Assembly: GCA_905216045.1 (NCBI GenBank)
Contig: CAJMSL010000009.1
Location: 1 to 30,461, forward strand
Direction of reading: 5' to 3'
Source of the DNA: an uncultured bacterium
GTDB lineage: Bacteria > Actinomycetota > Coriobacteriia > Coriobacteriales > Coriobacteriaceae
Length of the DNA: 30,461 nucleotides
Positions 8,535 to 17,273 of the stretch are shown in pieces; the stretch's first letter is position 1; each line of letters opens with the position of its first letter. The notes below the pieces were generated by a model. It worked only from the letters and a program-made list of their open reading frames with translations. It made no database searches and was not told where the DNA came from. A program made the position numbers and the translations under genes.

Positions 8535-8817
8535 GGCCGCTGCCGTGGCGATGAGCATCATCGCCATCGCCTGTCGCATCTGCGGCATCTTTATGAGCGC
8601 GATGACCGTGTTGCTGTGCTTTAGCGGCCTGACCGCCAAGCTGCAGATTGTCGGCTTTGGCGTTGAGCTTTCTCGCGCGCTGCCGAGCGCCATCGCCGGC
8701 TACGGCGTCATCACCTCACCCTTTGGCGGCGTTTTCCGCTTGGATTACGCCATCGTGGCCGTCATCCTGTTTGTAGCTGACTACCTGCTCACGCGCGCCT
8801 CGCGCCGCGTCCGCTAG
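8521..8817 (+). CDS. Small membrane protein of unknown function
   Basis: A 98-residue hydrophobic protein not recognised as a named family. The GTG at 8521 overlaps the last 14 bases of the ABC-F gene and has GAGGAG seven bases upstream; an ATG at 8551 is a less well served alternative. A hydrophobic segment covers about residues 8-35, and a second lies about 76-91 before a basic end (RASRRVR). The stretch between is semi-hydrophobic with Gly and Pro. Overlap with the upstream gene and the nine-base gap to the M50 protease suggest co-translation. Confidence 0.75.
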   Translation: MNSRKAAAVAMSIIAIACRICGIFMSAMTVLLCFSGLTAKLQIVGFGVELSRALPSAIAGYGVITSPFGGVFRLDYAIVAVILFVADYLLTRASRRVR

Positions 8818-8826
8818 GGGAGCGCC

Positions 8827-9510
8827 ATGTCCAGCAGCTACATCATGAACCTGCTCGCCAGCGCCGTCGCCGTCATCGTGGGCATCGTCATCCACGAAAG
8901 TGCGCACGCCGCCGCGGCCTGGGCACTCGGCGATAAGACAGCCCGTTCGCGCGGCCGCGTGTCACTCAACCCGCTCAACCATATCGATCCGTTTGGCACT
9001 ATCATCCTGCCGCTGCTCATGCTCGCCGCCGGTGGCCCGGTGTTCGCCTTCGCCAAGCCCGTGCCCGTCTATCTCAACAACCTCAAGCACCCCAAGCGCG
9101 ACGAGGTCCTGGTGAGCGTAGCCGGCCCTGCATCGAACATCGCGTTGGCATGTCTTACGGCCGCCCTCATGCACCTGACCTACGGCAACCTCTACGCCAG
9201 CATGTCCTTTGCCGTGACATCACAAATCATGAATTTCGGCGCCACGTTTATCGTGGTCAACCTGTCACTCGCGTTCTTTAACCTCATCCCGATCCCGCCG
9301 CTCGATGGCTCATCGATCATCGTGCCCTTCCTCAAGGGCAAGGCGCTCGCCAACTACTACCGTCTGCAGCAATACGCCATGCCCATCCTCATCTTGGTGC
9401 TGTATCTGCTGCCCATGTGGACCGGCATCGATGTGATCGGCCGCTATTTCGACGTTACCGTGTATCCGCTTGCTGAACAGCTGCTCAACTTCGCAATCGC
9501 CGGCATCTAA
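8827..9510 (+). CDS. Site-2 protease family (M50) membrane metalloprotease
   Basis: An integral-membrane zinc protease of the compact M50 type (227 residues, close to the YwhC/Rv-type short members). HESAH at residues 23-27 supplies the HExxH zinc site within the first membrane helix. The second family motif is FNLIPIPPLDG, whose Asp is the third metal ligand. Four to five further hydrophobic helices are visible, and SVAGPASNIALA is the conserved loop and helix. There is no PDZ or CBS domain. The ATG follows GGGGAGCGCC. The substrate is unknown. In many bacteria this short M50 gene lies just upstream of scpA and scpB, as here. Confidence 0.92.
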   Translation: MSSSYIMNLLASAVAVIVGIVIHESAHAAAAWALGDKTARSRGRVSLNPLNHIDPFGTIILPLLMLAAGGPVFAFAKPVPVYLNNLKHPKRDEVLVSVAGPASNIALACLTAALMHLTYGNLYASMSFAVTSQIMNFGATFIVVNLSLAFFNLIPIPPLDGSSIIVPFLKGKALANYYRLQQYAMPILILVLYLLPMWTGIDVIGRYFDVTVYPLAEQLLNFAIAGI

Positions 9511-9518
9511 GGTAAACT
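9490..9518 (+). promoter_or_regulatory. Possible internal promoter before scpA
   Basis: TTCGCA (9490-9495) and TAAACT (9513-9518) with 17-base spacing resemble weak promoter boxes, in one of the two largest gaps of the long gene run. A small hairpin, CGACCG-N7-CGGTCG (9526-9544), follows without a T-run. The evidence is similarity only. Confidence 0.3.
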
Positions 9519-9594
9519 TACAGGTCGACCGTGCAAAACGGTCGCAACATGCACCCAAACCGCGCCGCGAAGGCGCCGTCAAAGGAGGTCGAAG

Positions 9595-10404
9595 ATGTCG
9601 TATCGCGTGTCGACGCAGGTCTACAGCGGACCGTTCGACCTGCTGCTGCAGCTGGTAACCCGCCAAAAAGTAGATATCGGCGCCATCTCTATCAGCGAGG
9701 TGGCCGAACAGTACCTTGCCGAGGCCGAGCGCATCGAGGCACTGGACCTGGACGTGGCGAGCGACTTTTTGCTGGTCGCGGCAACCCTTTTGGACATTAA
9801 GGCCGCCTCGCTGGTGCCGCAGGAGGCCCCGCGCAAAGCCGACGACGATGACGAGTTCGACGAAGACCTCGAGGAGCTCAGCACGCTTGACGGCGACGCC
9901 CTGCGCGAAGTCCTGATCCAGCGCCTGATCGCCTACAAGCAGTTTAAAGGCGCGGCTGCGGCCCTCGGTGCCCGCATGCAGGCCGAAAGCCGCATGCACC
10001 CGCGTGTGGCCGGCCCCGATCCTGAGTTCCTTGGCCTTATGCCCGACTACCTGGCCGGCATTACTCTGCGCGGTCTAGCCGTCATCTGCGCCGACCTGGA
10101 TGGCAAGCGACAGACCTTCCTGCTCGAGGCCGAGCACGTGGCGCCGCATCGCGTACCGCTCGACTTGACCGTGGCCTCAGTCGACCGCTTTACCATGACG
10201 CACCAAACCTGCACCTTCCGCGAGCTACTGGACGGCGATGCCACCACCGAGCAGCTCGTCGTCACCTTCCTAGCTATGCTTGAGCTCGCCAAGCGCGGCT
10301 CGCTCACGCTGAGCCAGGACGAGATCTTTGGAACCATCCGCATCAACCGCGTCGAGGGCGCCGAGGCCTATGTGCCCGGCGAGGGCCCCGAGCTCACCGA
10401 ATAG
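9595..10404 (+). CDS. scpA: Segregation and condensation protein A
   Basis: The kleisin subunit of the SMC-ScpA-ScpB condensin that compacts and segregates the chromosome. The protein is 269 residues. The N-terminal family signature is visible (YSGPFDLLLQLVTRQKVDI, then ISEVAEQYL). An acidic linker follows (DDDDEFDEDLEEL, about residues 82-95). The C-terminal winged-helix segment includes VVTFLAMLELAKRGSLTLSQ. AAAGGAGG lies seven to eight bases before the ATG, a near-perfect Shine-Dalgarno. scpB starts eleven bases after its stop. Confidence 0.96.
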   Translation: MSYRVSTQVYSGPFDLLLQLVTRQKVDIGAISISEVAEQYLAEAERIEALDLDVASDFLLVAATLLDIKAASLVPQEAPRKADDDDEFDEDLEELSTLDGDALREVLIQRLIAYKQFKGAAAALGARMQAESRMHPRVAGPDPEFLGLMPDYLAGITLRGLAVICADLDGKRQTFLLEAEHVAPHRVPLDLTVASVDRFTMTHQTCTFRELLDGDATTEQLVVTFLAMLELAKRGSLTLSQDEIFGTIRINRVEGAEAYVPGEGPELTE

Positions 10405-10415
10405 GAGCCGCAACC

Positions 10416-11144
10416 ATGTCAACCCTTTCCACGCTGGAGGCAAACAGCCTCAAAGGCGCCCTCGAGGCGCTGCTGCTGGTGTCGAGCGACCCCGTGAGCG
10501 CACCCGCGCTGGCAGGTGCGTTGGATATCGCCCCGGGCGAATGCGCGTCGCTGCTCGCCGAGCGCAAGGTTGAGTATGAGGAGGCCAACCGCGGCTTTCA
10601 GCTGCGCGAGGTCGCCGGCGGCTGGCGCCTGTTTACTCACCCCGCCTACCACGACGTGGTCGAGGCCTACGTGCTGAGCTGGGACACGCAAAAGCTGTCG
10701 CAAGCGGCGCTCGAAACCCTGGCCGTCATCGCATACCACCAGCCTGTGACGCGCGAGGTGGTCAAGGGCATCCGTGGCGTCAATTCCGACGGCGTCATTG
10801 CGTCACTCGTCGACAAGGGCCTGGTGCGTGAGCTCGGCCGCGACCCCCAGCGCGGTCAAGCCATCATCTACGGCACGACCAACGCCTTCTTGGAAAAATT
10901 CGGCCTGCGCTCCACCCGTGATCTGCCCGATCTGGAGCAGTTTGCCCCCGACGAGCAGTCGCGTCAGTTTATCCGCGAGCGCCTGAGCGGCCGCAGTATT
11001 CAGTCCACGCTCGAGGAGCAGGCCGAAGACCTGGACGAAGAGCGCGAACTGCTCGATACCGATGTTGAAGATGTTGAGGCAGTCGAGGACTTGGAGACCC
11101 TGGTCGTCGACGACCCCTCGGAGGATTTACATGACGAGGACTAA
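10416..11144 (+). CDS. scpB: Segregation and condensation protein B
   Basis: A partner of ScpA in the SMC condensin; it dimerises and binds the kleisin linker. The protein is 242 residues. Two winged-helix domains are seen: LKGALEALLLVSSDPVS begins the first, and the conserved LETLAVIAYHQPVTREVVKGIRG (written here only as a region, about residues 103-125) followed by SLVDKGLVRELGR marks the second. The C-terminal 50 residues are strongly acidic and probably disordered. It is translationally coupled to the next gene, whose likely start lies inside its end. Confidence 0.96.
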   Translation: MSTLSTLEANSLKGALEALLLVSSDPVSAPALAGALDIAPGECASLLAERKVEYEEANRGFQLREVAGGWRLFTHPAYHDVVEAYVLSWDTQKLSQAALETLAVIAYHQPVTREVVKGIRGVNSDGVIASLVDKGLVRELGRDPQRGQAIIYGTTNAFLEKFGLRSTRDLPDLEQFAPDEQSRQFIRERLSGRSIQSTLEEQAEDLDEERELLDTDVEDVEAVEDLETLVVDDPSEDLHDED

Positions 11145-12096
11145 CGAAGTAGGGGAGACGCGTGCCATGGGCAACGCAGTACCCGCAACCGACGCCCAGT
11201 CCGTCTATCCGCACACCATGCGCCTGCAGCGCTTTTTGGCGCGCGCGGGCGTGGCGAGCCGCCGCGGCGCGGAGGACCTGATGACCGCCGGTCGCGTGAC
11301 CGTCAACGGCCAGGTCGCGACCGAGCTGGGCACCAAGGGCGACGTCGACCGCGACCACATCGAGGTCGACGGCATGGTCGTCAAGCTCAACCAGGGCGCC
11401 GTGTACTTGATGCTCTACAAGCCGACCGGCTACCTCACCACCATGAGCGACCCGCAGGAGCGCCCTTGTGTGGCCGACCTGGTCCCCCGCGACCGCTTTC
11501 CGGGACTTTTCCCGGTGGGTCGCCTGGACCGCGCCACCACGGGCCTTTTGCTCTTTACCACCGACGGCGACCTATCGCAGGACCTGCTGCACCCCAGCAA
11601 ACACGTCTACAAGACCTACCAGGCGCTCGTGGACGGGCGACTGACCGACCGCGATCTAGAACCGCTCCGCCGTGGCATCGAGCTCGACGACGGCCTGTGC
11701 CAGCCGGCAATCTGCCGTGTCATTAACGCGCGCGAGGCCGAGGCAGTGGCGCCGCAAGGCGTCAAGCCCGGCACCACTGCCGTCGAGGTCATCATCCGCG
11801 AGGGACGCAAGAATCAGGTCAAGCGCATGCTGAGCAAGATTCATCATCCGGTGATCCGTCTGCACCGCTGCAACTTTGCCGGCCTGGAGCTCAAGGACGT
11901 GGCCAAGGGCTCGTGGCGCGAGCTCACCGACCGCGAGGTGCAGATCCTCAAAAGCGGTGGCATCCCGCCCAAACAGGCGAGCGCAAAGCGCAACGGCGAC
12001 AAGCCCCAAGACACGCCCGCCAGCCGCACGCGTCACCACGGCAGCCACGGCTCCGCACCCAAGCGCAACACCTACCGCGAGCGATACACGGGCTAG
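11131..12096 (+). CDS. rRNA pseudouridine synthase, RsuA/RluB family
   Basis: It isomerises a specific uridine in rRNA. An S4 RNA-binding domain (MRLQRFLARAGVASRRGAED onward) is followed by the catalytic domain with GRLDRATTGLLL, whose Asp is the catalytic residue. LYKPTGYLTT and REGRKNQVKRML are further family marks. A basic, Pro/His-rich tail of about 45 residues ends the protein. Two starts are possible: ATG 11131, inside scpB, with GGAGG six bases before it (chosen), and ATG 11167 after GGGGAG. The residues before the S4 domain are not conserved in the family, so conservation does not decide. RluB is the likeliest subgroup from the S4 fusion and the scpAB context. Confidence 0.9.
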   Translation: MTRTNEVGETRAMGNAVPATDAQSVYPHTMRLQRFLARAGVASRRGAEDLMTAGRVTVNGQVATELGTKGDVDRDHIEVDGMVVKLNQGAVYLMLYKPTGYLTTMSDPQERPCVADLVPRDRFPGLFPVGRLDRATTGLLLFTTDGDLSQDLLHPSKHVYKTYQALVDGRLTDRDLEPLRRGIELDDGLCQPAICRVINAREAEAVAPQGVKPGTTAVEVIIREGRKNQVKRMLSKIHHPVIRLHRCNFAGLELKDVAKGSWRELTDREVQILKSGGIPPKQASAKRNGDKPQDTPASRTRHHGSHGSAPKRNTYRERYTG

Positions 12097-12162
12097 GCAA
12101 CCCGCCGCGCCCCAACGCCCGCGAACCATACCAGCACGTCAATCATCGAAAGGAAGCATTGC

Positions 12163-12849
12163 ATGATCGTCGCCATCGACGGCCCCGCCGGATCCGGCAA
12201 GTCCACCATCGCCAAGGAGATCGCCCGCCAGCTGGGCTTTAACAAGCTCGACACGGGCGCTATGTACCGCGCCGTCACCTTCGCCGCGGTCGAGCGCGGC
12301 ATCGACCTGGACGACGAGGCGGCCATCGACGCCCTCGCCGAGCAGAGCGAGAGCCGCTTTACCAACGGCACCGGCGAGGACACGCGCCTGACCATTGACG
12401 GCCAGGACGCTTCGGCCGCCATCCGCACCCCGCAGGTCGACGCCAACGTGTCCAAGGTCTCGGCCTACCCGGGCGTGCGCGCCGCCATGCACATACCCCA
12501 GCGCCGCGCCGCCCAGGGCCGCGATATCGTCGCCGAGGGTCGCGACATTGGAACCGTCGTGTTCCCTAACGCGCAGGTCAAGGTCTTCCTGACCGCCGAC
12601 CCGCGCGAGCGCGCCCGCCGCCGCGTGCTGCAGCGTCACCAAAACGATGCTCAGCCGCTCACGTCCGAGCAGCTCGAAGCCGAGGTCGACGAGACCCTCG
12701 ACGCCCTTAAGCAGCGCGACAAGCTCGACAGTAGCCGCGAGGTCGCCCCGCTCGTGCCCGCCGAGGACGCCGTGCACGTCGACTCCACCGCCCACACCAT
12801 CGACGAGGTCGTCTCGATAATCGAGGACCTTATCAACCAAAGGAGGTAG
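12163..12849 (+). CDS. cmk: Cytidylate kinase
   Basis: It phosphorylates CMP and dCMP to the diphosphates with ATP, feeding nucleotide and phospholipid (CDP-diacylglycerol) synthesis. The protein is 228 residues, normal for the family. The P-loop is GPAGSGKS near residues 7-14. LDTGAMYRAVT and GRDIGTVVFPNA are the CMP-binding and lid-side motifs, and TADPRERARRR is the LID region. GAAAGGAAGC precedes the ATG. Three bases separate it from plsC, a strong sign of co-transcription. Confidence 0.97.
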   Translation: MIVAIDGPAGSGKSTIAKEIARQLGFNKLDTGAMYRAVTFAAVERGIDLDDEAAIDALAEQSESRFTNGTGEDTRLTIDGQDASAAIRTPQVDANVSKVSAYPGVRAAMHIPQRRAAQGRDIVAEGRDIGTVVFPNAQVKVFLTADPRERARRRVLQRHQNDAQPLTSEQLEAEVDETLDALKQRDKLDSSREVAPLVPAEDAVHVDSTAHTIDEVVSIIEDLINQRR

Positions 12850-12852
12850 CCC

Positions 12853-13581
12853 ATGCGCCTGTTTAAGCAGACGCCAGAGGACTATTACACCGCCCCCTAC
12901 GCCGAGTTCCCGGCGCTCATCCGCGGCACCGTCGTCGTGGTTATGGCCATCCTTTGGGCCTTCTCCAAGCTCATGTGGCGCTGGAAGGTCGAGGATGCCG
13001 ATCTGCTGTTTGAGCGCCAGGACGGCCGCGGCAGCGTGGTCATCTGCAACCACACCTCGATGGCCGAGCTCCTGGCTGTAGAGACGGCACTGTTCTTTGG
13101 CGGTCGCCGCATTCGTCCCATCTTTAAGTCAGAGTTCGCCAAGAGCAAGATTGTGCGCTGGGCCTTTAGCCGCGTTGGCGGCATCCCCGTGGAGCGCGGT
13201 ACCGCCGACATGAAGTGCCTGCGCGCTGCCCAGCATGCTTTGCAGCGCGGCGAGGACGTCCTGATCTTCCCCGAGGGCACGCGTATCCGTTCGCGCGAGA
13301 TCAAGCCCGAGGTCCACGGCGGTTTTGCACTCATCGCTCAGATGGGCAAGGCACCTGTGAACCCGCTCGCCATCTGCGGTTGGTCCGACATCACGCCTGC
13401 AGGCAAAAAGATCATGCGTCCCAAGAAGTGCTGGATCCGCGCCGGCAAGGCCGTCTCGCTTTCCGACGCACCGGCTGGGCTTAAGCGCACGGAGCGCCTG
13501 GAATGGTTTGAGTCCGAGGCCATGAACCGCGTCTACGCCATGCGAGACGAGCTGTGCGCCGAGCATCCGGGCAGGTTTTAG
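12853..13581 (+). CDS. plsC: Lysophospholipid acyltransferase (1-acylglycerol-3-phosphate acyltransferase family)
   Basis: It acylates 1-acylglycerol-3-phosphate to phosphatidic acid at the membrane. The protein is 242 residues. An N-terminal hydrophobic helix spans about residues 24-40. The catalytic box is NHTSMAE with His67 and Glu72, that is HX4E rather than the usual HX4D. The second motif is FPEGTRIRS, and later GKAPVNPLAICG corresponds to the V-P-V-x-I-x-G region. AAAGGAGG precedes the ATG, inside the end of cmk. PlsY and GpsA from the same pathway are encoded downstream in the same run. Substrate assignment within the family is likely but not proven. Confidence 0.9.
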   Translation: MRLFKQTPEDYYTAPYAEFPALIRGTVVVVMAILWAFSKLMWRWKVEDADLLFERQDGRGSVVICNHTSMAELLAVETALFFGGRRIRPIFKSEFAKSKIVRWAFSRVGGIPVERGTADMKCLRAAQHALQRGEDVLIFPEGTRIRSREIKPEVHGGFALIAQMGKAPVNPLAICGWSDITPAGKKIMRPKKCWIRAGKAVSLSDAPAGLKRTERLEWFESEAMNRVYAMRDELCAEHPGRF

Positions 13582-13583
13582 CA

Positions 13584-14483
13584 ATGAGCGAGAATGTGAC
13601 GAACACCGCCGCGACTGCGTCCGACCAGGCAACCGCGCCTACCATCGAGATCGCCGCCCACGCCGGCACTTGCTACGGCGTGCAGCGCGCGCTCGACATG
13701 GCTCTGGCTGCCGCGCCGCAGGCAGGGGAGAGCGATCAGGTCCACACCTTGGGGCCGCTCATCCATAACCCCATCGTGGTACGCGAGCTCGCTGAGGCAG
13801 GCGTTGGCTTGGCCGAAACCCTGGACGACGCAGCAACCGGCACCGTGATCATCCGCGCCCACGGCGTGGTTCCGCAGGTCATCGATGCTGCCCGCAAGCG
13901 CGGCCTCAACGTGCTCGACGCCACCTGCCCTTACGTCAAGAAGGTCCACGTGGCCGCCGAGCGGCTGGTGCGCGAGGGCTATCGCGTACTCGTCGTGGGT
14001 GAGCCGGGGCATCCCGAGGTCGAGGGCATTCTGGGTCACGCCGGCGATGATGCGCAGGTCGTGAGCTGTGCCGCCGACGCCAACGCCTTGTCGCTCAAGG
14101 GCAATGTGGGCCTCGTCGTGCAGACCACCCAGACCGCGCAGAACCTCGCCGAGGTTGTGGCTGCCATCACCCCGCGCGTGCAGGAACTACGCGTGATCAA
14201 CACCATCTGCGCCGCCACGAGCGAGCGTCAACAGGCAGCAGCCGCACTTGCCAACCGCTGCGACTGCATGGTCGTGGTGGGCGGCAAGAACTCGGGCAAC
14301 ACCCGCCGCCTGGCGCAGATTTGCGCCGATGTCTGCGAGCGCACACATCACATAGAGGAAGCTTCCGAGCTACAGGCCGCGTGGTTTACCGACGCTCACC
14401 ACATCGGCATCACCGCCGGAGCCTCCACCCCGCAAGAACACATCGAGCGCGCCGTCGAGCGCATCAAGGAGCTTTGCCGCTAA
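13584..14483 (+). CDS. ispH: 4-hydroxy-3-methylbut-2-enyl diphosphate reductase
   Basis: The last enzyme of the MEP isoprenoid pathway, an iron-sulfur protein making IPP and DMAPP. The protein is 299 residues from the ATG at 13584, two bases after plsC. The three cluster cysteines are at about 30 (GTCYGVQRA), 115 (DATCPYVKKVH) and 209 (NTICAATSERQ). Further family motifs are HTLGPLIHNP, RAHGV, GHPEVEG, GGKNSGNT and ITAGASTP. About 18 Thr/Ala-rich residues precede the conserved domain. The ribosome-binding site is weak, suggesting coupling to plsC. Confidence 0.96.
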   Translation: MSENVTNTAATASDQATAPTIEIAAHAGTCYGVQRALDMALAAAPQAGESDQVHTLGPLIHNPIVVRELAEAGVGLAETLDDAATGTVIIRAHGVVPQVIDAARKRGLNVLDATCPYVKKVHVAAERLVREGYRVLVVGEPGHPEVEGILGHAGDDAQVVSCAADANALSLKGNVGLVVQTTQTAQNLAEVVAAITPRVQELRVINTICAATSERQQAAAALANRCDCMVVVGGKNSGNTRRLAQICADVCERTHHIEEASELQAAWFTDAHHIGITAGASTPQEHIERAVERIKELCR

Positions 14484-14485
14484 TC

Positions 14486-15928
14486 ATGGACCAGACCGTA
14501 CCCGCATACGCCGCCGAGGTGGCCGATTACGGGCGCAGCCGCGACCCCGAGCCGGGTGAGGGCGCGCTCGTTAAAAACGTGCGCCCCGAATCGCCCGCAT
14601 GGGATGTGGGTAGCGAGCCGGGCATGCGCGTGCTTACGGTCAACGGCGAGCAACTGACCGATATGATCGTGTGGCTCTGGGAGGCAGACGACGACACCGT
14701 CGAGCTGGAGGTTTTCGACCCGCGCGACGGCACCGTCACCCCCGTTGAGCTCGATCGCTTTCCCGGCGAGGACTGGGGTCTGGAGTTCGATGGCCCCATC
14801 TTCGATGGCATGCGTACCTGCGTAAACGCCTGCGTGTTCTGCTTTATGACGATGCTGCCCAAGGGCGGTCGCTCCACGCTCTATATCCGCGATGACGACT
14901 ACCGCCTGAGCTTTTTGCAGGGCAACTTTGTCACGCTCACGAACCTCACCGACGAAGATGTTCAAAACGTCATTCAACGCAATATGAGCCCCATGAACGT
15001 GTCGGTCCACGCCGTGAGCCCCGATGTCCGCCGCCGCATGATGGGCCGCAACGCCCAGCGCGGCATGGACGTGCTCGAGGCCATCATGGCCGCCGGCATC
15101 GAGATTCACGCGCAGATCGTACTGTGTCCCGGCATGAACGACGGTGAGGAACTGCAAAAGACCCTACGCTTTTGCGAGGAGCACGAGCAGATCACGAGCC
15201 TGGGCATTGTGCCGCTGGGCTTTACCAAGCACCAGAATCGCTTTACCTGGTCCTACAGCGACAAGCCCGAGCTGGCGCGCGAGACTATTGCCGTGATCCG
15301 TCCCTACCAGGATCGTGCCTACGAACGCTTTGGCCGCCACACCTTCCAGATGAGCGACGAGTTCTATCTGGACGCCGGCATCGATCCTCCCGAGGCGGAC
15401 TTTTACGACGGTTACCCGCAGTACTACGACGGCATCGGCATGATCCGCTCATATCTGGACGAGTCCGACGATGTGCTTGCCGCCGACGCCGAGCGACTGG
15501 CCCGCGTCCGCGAGGCAATCGCCGCCCGTGGCCAGCACCTGCTGTGCCTCTCGGGCGCCAGCGCGCGCGATACGGTGGCGCGTTTTGTGGAATCGCCGCA
15601 GGGCCTTGCCGGTACCGTCACGGCCATCAAAAACCGTTACTTTGGCGGCAACGTGGACGTGACCGGCCTCATCGTCGCCTGCGACATCTTGGAGCAACTG
15701 CCGCAGGACCTGTCGGGGGTTATGCTCTTTGTGCCTAAGCTCATGTTCAACGCCGACGGTATGACCCTTGACGAGTATCATCGTGACGAATTACTCGCAA
15801 GCCTTACCGGTCGCGGCGCCGAGGTTCATGTGGTGTCGACCATGCCGCATGAGCTGCTCGATACCCTGGAGCACATCCTTGGCATAACGCCCGCCAATTC
15901 AACTATTCCCACTGACCCTACCCATTAA
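14486..15928 (+). CDS. DUF512 family protein, PDZ-like plus radical-SAM-like iron-sulfur domain
   Basis: A conserved protein of unknown function, 480 residues. The N-terminal 80 residues resemble a PDZ-like fold (GALVKNVRPESPAWDVG, GMRVLTVNGEQL). A radical-SAM-like barrel follows with CX3CX2C (Cys112, Cys116, Cys119) and the neighbouring conserved block YRLSFLQGNFVTLTNL. The C-terminal part is the DUF512 domain (MSDEFYLDAG, then LSGASARDT and NRYFGGNVDVTGL). Related proteins in cyanobacteria are described as putative Fe-S oxidoreductases. The ATG lies two bases after the ispH stop and der follows after ten bases. The neighbouring Der GTPase suggests, but does not show, a ribosome or translation link. 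Confidence 0.9.
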   Translation: MDQTVPAYAAEVADYGRSRDPEPGEGALVKNVRPESPAWDVGSEPGMRVLTVNGEQLTDMIVWLWEADDDTVELEVFDPRDGTVTPVELDRFPGEDWGLEFDGPIFDGMRTCVNACVFCFMTMLPKGGRSTLYIRDDDYRLSFLQGNFVTLTNLTDEDVQNVIQRNMSPMNVSVHAVSPDVRRRMMGRNAQRGMDVLEAIMAAGIEIHAQIVLCPGMNDGEELQKTLRFCEEHEQITSLGIVPLGFTKHQNRFTWSYSDKPELARETIAVIRPYQDRAYERFGRHTFQMSDEFYLDAGIDPPEADFYDGYPQYYDGIGMIRSYLDESDDVLAADAERLARVREAIAARGQHLLCLSGASARDTVARFVESPQGLAGTVTAIKNRYFGGNVDVTGLIVACDILEQLPQDLSGVMLFVPKLMFNADGMTLDEYHRDELLASLTGRGAEVHVVSTMPHELLDTLEHILGITPANSTIPTDPTH

Positions 15929-15938
15929 AGGAGAGCAG

Positions 15939-17273
15939 ATGAAACCTATCGTCGCCGTCGTCGGACGCCCCAACGTGGGCAAGTCCACGCTCGTCAACCG
16001 CCTGGCCCAGACCTCGGACGCCATCGTCCACGAGTCCCGCGGCGTCACGCGCGATCGCTCGTATCACACGGCCGATTGGAACGGCCGCGAGTTCACCATC
16101 GTCGACACGGGCGGCATCGAGCCGCTCAAGAGCGACGACGTCTTTGCGACGTCCATCCGCGACCAAGCCCTCGCCGCCGCCGAGGAAGCCGCCGTCATCC
16201 TGTTTGTGGTCGACGGCCGCACCGGCGTCACCGAGGAGGACGAGTCGGTCGCTCGCATGCTCAAGCGCTGCGACAAGCCGGTCTTTCTGCTGGTGAACAA
16301 GCTCGACAACCCCGATCGCGAGAATGACAACATTTGGGAGTTCTATTCGCTCGGCATCGGCGAGCCCACGCCGCTCTCGGCCCTGCACGGCCACGGCACG
16401 GGCGACCTGCTCGACGACATCGTAGCCCTGTTGCCCGAGGAGGAGGACGAGGTCGCCGACGCGTTCCCCGATGCGCTGAATGTGGCCATCATCGGCCGCC
16501 CCAACGCCGGTAAGTCCTCGCTGTTCAACCGCATCCTGGGCGCCGATCGCTCCATCGTGTCCAACATCGCCGGCACCACGCGCGATGCCATCGACACCGT
16601 CGTCGAGCGTAACGGCAAGCACTACCGCATGGTCGACACCGCAGGCATTCGCAAGAAGAGCACCGTGTACGAGAACATCGAGTACTACTCCATGGTCCGC
16701 GGCCTGCGCGCCATCGACCGCGCCGACGTGGCGCTGCTCGTCGTCGACGCCTCCGTGGGCGTTACCGAGCAGGACCAGAAGGTCATGGGCTTGGCCATCG
16801 AGCGCGGCTGCGCCATCGTGGTGCTGCTCAACAAGTGGGATCTGCTCGATGATGACCGCAAGCGCGAGGCCTGCATGGAGACCGTCAACCGCCGTCTGGG
16901 CGTTATGGCTCCCTGGGCCCAGTACCTGCGCATCTCAGCCCTGACCGGCCGCAGTGTCGAGAAGATCTGGGCGATGGTCGACGCCGCCGAGAAGACGCGT
17001 TCGCAAAAGATCAGCACCTCGCGCCTCAACACGTTCCTCACCGACCTGCGCGAGTTCGGTCATACCGTGGTGGACGGCAAGCGCCGCCTGCGCATGCACT
17101 ACGTGACCCAGACGGGCGTCAACCCGCCGACGTTCACGTTCTTCGTAAACCACAGCGACCTGGTCAACGACACCTACCAGCGCTACGTCGAGAACCGTAT
17201 GCGCTCGACCTTCGATTTTTCTGGCACGCCCATTCGACTCTTCTTTAGGAAGAAGGAGCAAAAGGATGCATAA
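15939..17273 (+). CDS. der: Ribosome biogenesis GTPase Der (EngA)
   Basis: A tandem GTPase needed for 50S subunit assembly, 444 residues. The first G domain has GRPNVGKST (about 8-16), DTGG and NKLD. The second has GRPNAGKSS near residue 186, DTAG and NKWD near 307. The C-terminal KH-like domain starts around 355 and includes the TGVNPPTFTFFVN stretch typical of Der. AAAGGAGAGCAG precedes the ATG. The last eight bases overlap the start of plsY, which suggests translational coupling. Confidence 0.97.
   Translation: MKPIVAVVGRPNVGKSTLVNRLAQTSDAIVHESRGVTRDRSYHTADWNGREFTIVDTGGIEPLKSDDVFATSIRDQALAAAEEAAVILFVVDGRTGVTEEDESVARMLKRCDKPVFLLVNKLDNPDRENDNIWEFYSLGIGEPTPLSALHGHGTGDLLDDIVALLPEEEDEVADAFPDALNVAIIGRPNAGKSSLFNRILGADRSIVSNIAGTTRDAIDTVVERNGKHYRMVDTAGIRKKSTVYENIEYYSMVRGLRAIDRADVALLVVDASVGVTEQDQKVMGLAIERGCAIVVLLNKWDLLDDDRKREACMETVNRRLGVMAPWAQYLRISALTGRSVEKIWAMVDAAEKTRSQKISTSRLNTFLTDLREFGHTVVDGKRRLRMHYVTQTGVNPPTFTFFVNHSDLVNDTYQRYVENRMRSTFDFSGTPIRLFFRKKEQKDA

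Noticed and set aside
7803..8693. Minus-strand open frame of about 296 codons over the ABC-F gene end
   Set aside because: It overlaps the ABC-F gene and the small membrane protein on the opposite strand and has only low-complexity composition.
12139..13053. Minus-strand open frame of about 304 codons over cmk and plsC
   Set aside because: Both genes on the other strand are clear; this frame is a codon-bias shadow.
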